From Mycoemilia scoparia (lineage: Eukaryota > Kickxellomycota > Kickxellomycetes > Kickxellales > Kickxellaceae), in assembly GCA_027575805.1 (NCBI GenBank), contig JANBPU010000162.1, positions 1 through 36,609 of the forward strand: a DNA stretch of 36,609 bases. The letters are read 5' to 3'. Made by a program: the position numbers and the translations under genes. Below the pieces are notes generated by a model. That model ran no database searches and was not told where the DNA came from. It worked only from the letters and a program-made list of their open reading frames with translations. Of the stretch, positions 30,607 to 36,609 are shown in pieces (position 1 is the first letter of the stretch; each line of letters begins with the position of its first letter).

Positions 30607-30613
30607 ATTTATA
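30607..30613 (-). promoter_or_regulatory. TATA box of CBP4
   Basis: TATAAAT on the minus strand, 107 bp before the ATG at 30500. Confidence 0.45.
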
Positions 30614-30682
30614 GGCATAGAATTTATAGCCCTTAATTTTTGAGACCTAATAATTATGGGTATACAGCTCCTTATTTTTTAC

Positions 30683-30765
30683 TCCTACTGGTTGCCTCCT
30701 GTGTGGCATACAGCTACCTCCATAGGAGTAATAAAATGCTTAATCATCCTACTGGTTGCCTCCTG
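30683..30765 (+). repeat. 19-bp direct repeat
   Basis: TCCTACTGGTTGCCTCCTG occurs at 30683-30701 and again at 30747-30765, 64 bp apart, in the intergenic region 30501-31410, which otherwise shows no gene. Confidence 0.8.
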
Positions 30766-31410
30766 AAAATATTTACAAAAAGATATAGTGGGGATACAAG
30801 CAATTCTTGGATCATACTCCACTCCTTCCACCCCCAAAAAATCAATAATTGCATAATTGCATAACTAAAATTTCTTATCTAACCCAAATGTAGAAATTTT
30901 ATATATAACTGTATGTTTGATTCTGATAAACCAGAATTATTGATATTTTTAGCCTATAGCATTACCAATGCTCCTCACGCCTTTAGTTTTATAAAATATA
31001 AGCCTTACAAGATAATAAATTATCACTTGCTACGCTACCAACAAATCTCCTCCTTGCATAAATACAAATATAACATGATTTGGTCTGTGGCTTCTTTTCT
31101 TTACCCCTAAACATCAACTCCTTTTTCAACGGGAATTTTAAAATCCATGCGCATATCTTTGACTCCTTTTCTTTATTTTTTATTACAAAAGAATATTATC
31201 TAACCCTTCAACTCACATCCACTCATACCGCCTTCCTACTTTCATCTACTTACTAGCTATATCTATTTAAACTTTGTCTTGGCCAATACTACTGTTATCA
31301 CCTCAATTCTATTTTTTAATGTTACAACAATCTTGCGACCATTATTTATAACCACGCTTAGCTACTCACACACTCATACCATACAACGACCGCCAAAACC
31401 AGCGACCACG

Positions 31411-31866
31411 ATGACCAACCGAAACGTGTTTGCCAAACTCACCAAAACAGATTTCGAAAAATTCAAAGCATCCATTCTGGATGGAAGCACCGAGTTTAAT
31501 AAGGAATCGATCATGGTTGAGATGTTTTTTCTCGGTCCCTCTTCTGCCACTGCTGCATCAGGTGATGACTCTAGAAAATGCTATATCAAACCAAAATTTG
31601 CTAATTTAAAGGCTAACGAGAACTTGGGAGTGTTTCAGAGAATGCTTAGCTCTGGTAAATTCACCAAAGAAATCATAAATGACACTACCTCAACAACATC
31701 CACAGCCACAGCGGAGGCAACTGGAGGAAATGATGGCGAGGAGCATGAGGAGGGGGGAAAGAAGGACGATGCTCAGTTTGTTGTTATCAATGGGAATGCG
31801 GCCCAAACACTTTTGGATGTGTTTGATGACTATGCCTATGAGATTTCATTTCGTTTAAGTCAATGA
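31411..31866 (+). CDS. Unknown acidic protein
   Basis: 151 residues from the ATG at 31411. The frame is open to 31279, but a TATTTAAA at 31264-31271 would place the transcript start after 31279, so the downstream start is preferred. The N-terminal ~80 residues are mixed charged with F-A-K and FEKFKAS helices. A Thr/Ala-rich and then Gly/Glu-rich disordered loop follows, and the last ~35 residues (FVVINGNAAQTLLDVFDDYAY) look folded. There is no signal peptide or membrane helix. I recognise no family. The coding strand is C-rich at first and G-rich later, like the gene at 15334. Confidence 0.5.
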   Translation: MTNRNVFAKLTKTDFEKFKASILDGSTEFNKESIMVEMFFLGPSSATAASGDDSRKCYIKPKFANLKANENLGVFQRMLSSGKFTKEIINDTTSTTSTATAEATGGNDGEEHEEGGKKDDAQFVVINGNAAQTLLDVFDDYAYEISFRLSQ

Positions 31867-31920
31867 TTATTTTGGTTTTGCGATAAAAACATACGCGCAG
31901 AGGCTGTTATTGTTGGTAAG

Positions 31921-32062
31921 GTAAGATTTTACTTGACACCAAGCATTCTGTAGGCAGAAATTGGGCCCCCCAGGTTTTGGCGCAATCATCAGCTATTTGA
32001 TATGCAGCTAACTACTCCTGGGGGTCCCATTTTGCCTAAGGCCGTTTGAAACATAACCATAT
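31921..32062 (-). repeat. Repeat B, copy 12
   Basis: AAGATTTTACTTGACACC, TCTGTAGGCAGAAATTGGG, CCAGGTTTTGGCGCAATCATC, GGGGGTCCCATTTTGCCTAA and the inner end ACCATATG. It keeps both the outer end (AAGATTTTAC) and the inner end. Confidence 0.75.
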
Positions 32063-32525
32063 GTCCAACTGAGTATTTGTGCTTTGATCTACTGGTTTAC
32101 AACTTGGAATATACACATTCGTTTTATACCTTTTCCTTTGTTTTCCATTTACCCATCCTCTTGTCCAAGAAGATTTCCTTTGTTTATCAATCAGGTCTAG
32201 TTTAGTTTTGGTTGAATTGTATTATTGTTTTTTTACTTTGTATGTCTGTGTGTTAGTTTTTTTGTGTGCAATTATATTCCAAGTATTATAACATTATTAT
32301 TATTATTTTTATTGTCATCATCGTTATCTGCATATAAAAATGTATTAAGTTAATAATTATTAACTCCATTTTGCTATAATTGTATTTTTCAAAATTATTT
32401 AAATTAATTTATTTCAATCTTCTCAACACTTCACTTTTGTATTGTAAATCAATTTTCTACAACAAAAATACTAATCAAGCCTACACGTCAAACCAAAATT
32501 AAATGGAAGCTATAACCCAATCTAG

Positions 32526-32913
32526 TTATCTGGATTCGAGGCGAGAAAACTTGTAGTCAATAACCACATCAAGTTTTACTACGCCGTGATCAATTGTGTA
32601 GCAAAAGTAAATGTCATTGCATCCATCAAGGTCCTGTTTGAGAGCCACTCGAATATCATCTTTGGACATTTCGTGGTCTCTATATGGCATATCCTTGTCC
32701 TAATAACAAAAACAAATCAAAAAAAGATGATAGGTTAGTTTTTGGCAATTTTAATTGCTGGTAATAGAAAAAACAACAGCAGCAGAATGTCGGGTTAGCA
32801 CTTACTTGGGGCATGGTATTTATATAGACATCAATTTCATCATGAACTTGCTGTCCGTTGACTTCCGCACCCGTGTGGCCATGAGTGTAAATCATATTCT
32901 GAAGGCTATCCAT
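32526..32913 (-). CDS. Small spliced gene, unknown product
   Basis: Two exons, 32806-32913 and 32526-32699, joined over a 106-bp intron (GTAAGT...TTAG) in phase 0; 93 residues. The protein is acidic with no signal peptide or membrane segment. Exon 2 begins DKDMPYRDHEM and contains ALKQDLDGCNDIYFCY and KLDVVIDYKF, which look like alternating strands of a small beta-rich domain; the two cysteines are close enough to be coordinated or paired. I do not know this family. Exact phase match, canonical splice sites and an in-frame stop make the gene real in my judgement. Confidence 0.55.
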
Positions 32914-33738
32914 ATTTTGAGGTTGAAGGTAGTATTCTTTGTGAAAAGCTCAATATGGTTTATAGATCAATATATACAGAAACACAAAAAGTGAATGTGA
33001 ATAAGGATAAAGATACCATTGCCTAATGGCTGGTTTGAATTGCCAATTTAAGTAAAAATGTTCTTACTATAAACCCTGTGTCAATCGTTAAATGAATGTT
33101 TAGATAAGCAACAGTATCATGTGTTGTTGACAATGTATAGAGAAGATATACTGAGTAGCTTTAAATTCATGTATTAGTCAAACACAATGTACAATGGCTT
33201 TTGTATGAAAAGTTTTGGCTTCGAACTGAGTTTCTAAAGTGTGTATATATTGTTTTGGCCATATATTATCATGCACTGATGTAAATTAGTATACAGAAGA
33301 GAAGATTTACCATCCTCTTGTATAATATAAAGGCTAGGATTACTCTTAGGTTGAAAATGCTTTAATGGCTTTGTTTGGTAATCAGCTATGCTCGCTCAGT
33401 TGAGTGAAAATATACTAAAGTTACATCTCTCTGCACCCTTTCAGGATGTATTCAAAGCAAGTCTCGTACTTTGGTGTTCTTTTGCCACAACATAATTCTA
33501 TATCTTCATCGCATAAACACACACACATGCACATACACACTAAGCATACCAAGTTTGAATGCTAAGCTCCAAACTTCAGCATGAAGCCCGTAATAAACTA
33601 CTGTTACAGACTATATGCGCCTTATTTAGCATTGACAGCTCCAGCATCTAGCCAGTCACCAAGTCTTTATATGACAAATGTCACAGAGTTTATTACCCGC
33701 TTCCAGATAAGCTTAAACCATACCCACGTAAAAATATT
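32914..33738. other. Intergenic region, nothing recognised
   Basis: AT-rich, with no repeat of the A or B type and no coding signal beyond chance ORFs. A TATATA at 33741-33746 may serve the kinase-like gene at 33864. Confidence 0.4.
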
Positions 33739-33863
33739 GGTATATACTAGGTGAGAGAGGGTAGTTTGTTCAAGAAACCACCACTTTCTCTTTTGCTTTT
33801 CTTTCCATTTCTCTTTTTACTATCACCACCAACCCAACAGCAACAACATAAAGTATCGGCTGA

Positions 33864-35243
33864 ATGGGATCCAAGCTTTCGAAAAAAAGAAACAAACTTC
33901 CAAAGCAAAGAATGGCCGTGCTTCCAAAAAAGAAAGAAATAGACAAACTGTCAAACTTCCTAGACGGCCACATTTACCATGCAAATACCCAGTTCGTCTT
34001 ATCTAGATGCAACCTGAAGGAAAGGTTTTGCCAGCTTGAAGGTCCGTTGGCAATTATAGCAAACAAGGCGCTAGCAAAGTTATTTCTTATAGATTGCGAG
34101 TTTTGGAAGATTCACGCAGAAACAATCAAGGTCTGTCCCGAAAAGAGAGCGGAGATGTTGTTCAAATGTATTGCAGATGTGACCAAATGTATCATTGAAC
34201 AAACAGAACACCGAGACTTCAAACATACAGCCAGCTGGAGCACAGTCAGTAGCTACGCCTTCCCTCCTAACACCTCTGATATTCTGCCACACGGATTTCT
34301 TTGTAATGAAGCCAACTCCAATACAAAATGGGAAAACTGCCATTCATGCTTGTTAATCAGAAGCGAGCCTACTCCTCCTACTAAAGCCACTTGGGCTATC
34401 GTCGGCGCTTATGTACAGAGAATGTGGTCGCCCCAGCCTCGTGATTTTATTCTGAACCTTGTCATAGTTGACAACAAGCTCTACATAGCATATTGTGATC
34501 GGGGTGCTTGTGTATTTCATTCACTGATCGGCCCAGCTATTCCAAATGATCGTTCGGAGATGGAGCAGATATTAGATAGCCTCATGATGCTCGCATTTAC
34601 CATGATACTATCCAGCAAGGACCTCGGCTTTATTCTTGGCGACCCATTAGTACCCGAAACCAAAATTCTAATCAACAACAGTGGCGGTTTTAGACTATCA
34701 ATGCGTTCTCATCTTGTCGCAGATGTTCCTGCTGGGCTGGCCATATTTACTCAGCCTACTTTGAAACAGTGTCCAAATTGCATACAATGCAAAGATTCGT
34801 GGGTCTTTGCATTAAAGACCAGCTCACCTATAATGATTGAGTCCTTTGGCTCTGCAAGAGACTTTATTCTAAAAGTCAGCTCAAAGCCATACATGGAGGG
34901 CGAATACACTGAGATAGATGTTCTCAACAGATTGGCCGGATTGCATGTTCCATCCACGCCCGTCATGTACTATGGCAAAAAGATTGTGGAATATGGAGGT
35001 CATACTCATGATGTGATCATGCTTCCAAACTATGGAGTCCCAATAGACGATTATTTCAAGCATCACATGAGTGGGAGTATAGTTCGTTCAGTGATTCAAC
35101 AAACTACAAGCGCCATATTGGAGCTGAGTACCCACCATATCCTGCATAGAAATATAGCCCCAGAACACGTCCTGTTGAGATATGATGCCGCCAATAAACT
35201 ACATGTAGCTACGATTGTTAGTTGGAGCAATGCGCAAATATAA
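33864..35243 (+). CDS. FunK1-like pseudokinase with N-myristoylation motif
   Basis: 459 residues, one exon. The C-terminal half resembles the fungal FunK1 kinase domain: ARDFILKVSS (candidate ATP-site Lys337), a Glu-bearing helix (EYTEIDVLNRLAGL), VPSTPVMYYG, and the catalytic-loop position LHRN-IAPEHVLL at 427-438. The catalytic Asp is replaced by Asn430. Where the metal-binding Asp motif is expected there is VSWSNA (452-457), and the protein stops two residues later, so the C-lobe is mostly absent. It should not be an active kinase. The start MGSKLSKKRNK is a good N-myristoylation signal followed by a basic patch, predicting attachment to a membrane. The N-terminal ~300 residues are of unknown fold with many cysteines. 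Confidence 0.62.
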   Translation: MGSKLSKKRNKLPKQRMAVLPKKKEIDKLSNFLDGHIYHANTQFVLSRCNLKERFCQLEGPLAIIANKALAKLFLIDCEFWKIHAETIKVCPEKRAEMLFKCIADVTKCIIEQTEHRDFKHTASWSTVSSYAFPPNTSDILPHGFLCNEANSNTKWENCHSCLLIRSEPTPPTKATWAIVGAYVQRMWSPQPRDFILNLVIVDNKLYIAYCDRGACVFHSLIGPAIPNDRSEMEQILDSLMMLAFTMILSSKDLGFILGDPLVPETKILINNSGGFRLSMRSHLVADVPAGLAIFTQPTLKQCPNCIQCKDSWVFALKTSSPIMIESFGSARDFILKVSSKPYMEGEYTEIDVLNRLAGLHVPSTPVMYYGKKIVEYGGHTHDVIMLPNYGVPIDDYFKHHMSGSIVRSVIQQTTSAILELSTHHILHRNIAPEHVLLRYDAANKLHVATIVSWSNAQI

Positions 35244-35527
35244 ACAGGGATGGCTGGTGTGACTGGTTTTAGCTGGACCAATCAGCAATATTATGAAAAC
35301 CTTTAACAGATACGAAATTACCCATCAATTCTGTTTAAAATCTAAATTTCAATAAGCCAAATAAAGTAGTTTATATACATCTCAAGGATAATAGTTCTTT
35401 ATGATGTTCAAACACACTTTTTGAGGTATGGAGCAGGATCTGATTATAATATCAAGTTTATTTAATGTGGCTTTCCATTATCAAAGGATGGGACTTTATA
35501 TTCTTTAATCAGATCGTCCAAATGCGC

Positions 35528-35642
35528 TTTAGATCAAATGTACGGTAGTCAGAAATGGGCCCTCAGGTTATGGCAGAACCATCACTCATTAGATTTGAAA
35601 CTCCTGAGAACCCATCATTTTTATCTAGTGACTTGTAAATTT
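35528..35642 (-). repeat. Repeat B, copy 13, 3' side of GPI-family member 3
   Basis: GATCAAATGTACGGTAG, CAGAAATGGGCCCTCAGG, CTCCTGAGAACCCATC and GACTTGTAAATTT. Its last bases (GACCA) resume after element A copy 10, so A lies inside this B copy. The rest of 35244-35527 shows nothing. Confidence 0.7.
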
Positions 35643-35758
35643 GGGATATTATTTTTGAAGGGTGAAAGTTTATTAGTAAAACTGGACATCCATTTGGCTG
35701 TGATTGCGCCTATAATCATTGGTCACCAAAATTCACCCTTCAAAAATCATTGCCCATT
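35643..35758 (+). mobile_element. MITE-like element A, copy 10, inserted in repeat B
   Basis: GGGATATTATTTTTGAAGGG and CCCTTCAAAAATCATTGCCC are the inverted ends. The related DNA next to member 2 (18840-18860) runs from GTAAAATAT directly into GACCAGTTACTC without this element, so it is an empty site and shows insertion of A as a unit. Confidence 0.8.
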
Positions 35759-35848
35759 TGACCAGTTACTCATGTACACTAAAAAGCATATCGGTTTTTA
35801 GGCTATTTATTTTTCAATGAATGCACATTAAATGCAAAAAATAGCAGC

Positions 35849-36609
35849 TTAAAAGCCAAAAAGATATGACGCAGAAAGTGTAATAAAGAAATACACAATC
35901 TGTCCCTTAGTCGAACTAGTGAGCAACGACAGTGGTGCTGCCATTAATCCCTTACCACCTGCCGAGTTATCAACAAATGTTCTGTTTGGAAAACGTTCAG
36001 GAACATACCTCACAATCTGGTAAGTATGATTTCCAAACATGATCCGAGCAGGGTCATTTGCATCCCGAATAAGCGCCAAATGTTTTGGAGTACAGTAAAT
36101 GTAGGTATTTTTATATTTGCGTGAAGTACTCGAAGCAGCATACCATTCAAATTCAAAAGTTCCATTTTCCTCAAGGATTCTAAGGGATCCAAGTTCTGCT
36201 GACCTAATGTAGGTATCACGAGCCACTTTGTCTTTGACATCAACTAAATATATTGTTCCCTCTTTTGGAACACTCATATTAATAGGAAGTGTACTGGTCG
36301 CAGGAATATCAGTCAGATTACCACCTTCCTTGTGTAAATTATACAATACTCGGTCACTAGAACAACCTAACGCTAGGCCAGTTGGAGGACGAGGAACAAA
36401 TGTTCTTTCCGCTGTTAGTGGCTCAGTTGGAGTGGCAGTTGGTGACACTATTCCTGATGATGACGACGATGTGGTAGCCGTGGTTGTTGTTGTTGGTACT
36501 GCTGCTAATGAATAAGTTTCATTCTGCATACTGAGCCAATAGTTCTCCATCTCCTTTGCACTGCTTGTTGGCATACTTGTTGGAAGTGTTGGGTTTCCTA
36601 AAGCATGCT
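35849..36609 (-). CDS. GPI-anchored secreted protein with divergent core, family member 3 (cut by window end)
   Basis: At least 250 residues are visible; the start and signal peptide lie beyond the window's right edge. The visible part runs from the mature N-terminus through the same Ser/Thr stalk (with its own Thr-, Ser- and Pro-rich stretch), TFVPRPPTGLALGC, a third version of the divergent core, IYCTPKHLALIRD, and the GPI tail identical to member 2 in its last ~60 residues. Core conservation is limited to scattered positions such as LPINM, Phe-x-Phe-x-Trp and YK. The 3' flank also matches members 1 and 2, so the duplicated block included flanking DNA. It stands 16 kb from the tandem pair, on the same strand. 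Confidence 0.75.
   Translation of the reverse strand, partial: HALGNPTLPTSMPTSSAKEMENYWLSMQNETYSLAAVPTTTTTATTSSSSSGIVSPTATPTEPLTAERTFVPRPPTGLALGCSSDRVLYNLHKEGGNLTDIPATSTLPINMSVPKEGTIYLVDVKDKVARDTYIRSAELGSLRILEENGTFEFEWYAASSTSRKYKNTYIYCTPKHLALIRDANDPARIMFGNHTYQIVRYVPERFPNRTFVDNSAGGKGLMAAPLSLLTSSTKGQIVYFFITLSASYLFGF

Noticed and set aside
31279..31410. 44-codon hydrophobic N-terminal extension of the 31411 gene
   Set aside because: The TATTTAAA at 31264 lies too close to 31279 for that ATG to be in the transcript.
33751..33942. Signal-peptide-like upstream ORF overlapping the pseudokinase start
   Set aside because: Its first codon is GTG, not ATG, and it lies at or before the likely transcript start set by the TATATA at 33741.

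Overview
The window is eukaryotic and reads as a filamentous fungus. It is AT-rich, with small spliced genes (GT...AG introns of roughly 80-200 bp), TATA boxes 70-150 bp before many starts, long intergenic stretches full of short repeats, and many small secreted proteins. A dynactin subunit, the fungal cytochrome bc1 assembly factor Cbp4 and a FunK1-like kinase relic point to a filamentous fungus. The base composition and the CBM19-like wall protein make Mucoromycota a reasonable guess, but I cannot prove the phylum from this window.

Layout. 0.6-1.5 kb: a single-pass membrane protein (-). 4.6-5.6 kb: a secreted protein ending in a CBM19-like chitin-binding domain (+). 5.8-7.4 kb: two related helical proteins (-). 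7.8-9.9 kb: a membrane-anchored 5'-nucleotidase with one intron (-). 12.8-13.9 kb: a small GPI-type protein (+) and the first of three cysteine-rich secreted proteins (-). 15.3-16.1 kb: an unknown helical protein (+). 17.0-19.8 kb: two tandem members of a GPI-anchored family with near-identical ends and a divergent core (-); a third lies at 35.8-36.6 kb, cut by the window end. 21.9-24.0 kb: two more cysteine-rich secreted proteins (+). 24.4-32.9 kb: a more ordinary block with a spliced unknown gene, dynactin subunit 6 (with a 6-nt microexon), FIS1, a small heat-shock protein, CBP4 and two unknowns. 33.9-35.2 kb: an FunK1-like pseudokinase with an N-myristoylation motif.

The most striking features are accessory. 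The GPI family and the C-CC-C-CC secreted family look like fast-evolving surface or secreted proteins. They sit among about ten copies of a ~105-bp inverted-repeat element (called A here) and about thirteen copies of a ~130-bp repeat (called B). B copies in the same orientation mark the edges of both tandem units of the GPI family, which suggests that the duplication arose by recombination between B repeats. Two solo LTRs with target-site duplications are also present; one interrupts an A element and the other sits in only one of the two tandem units.

All exon structures were built by hand from splice signals and reading frame. Calls without a recognised family are given as unknown.
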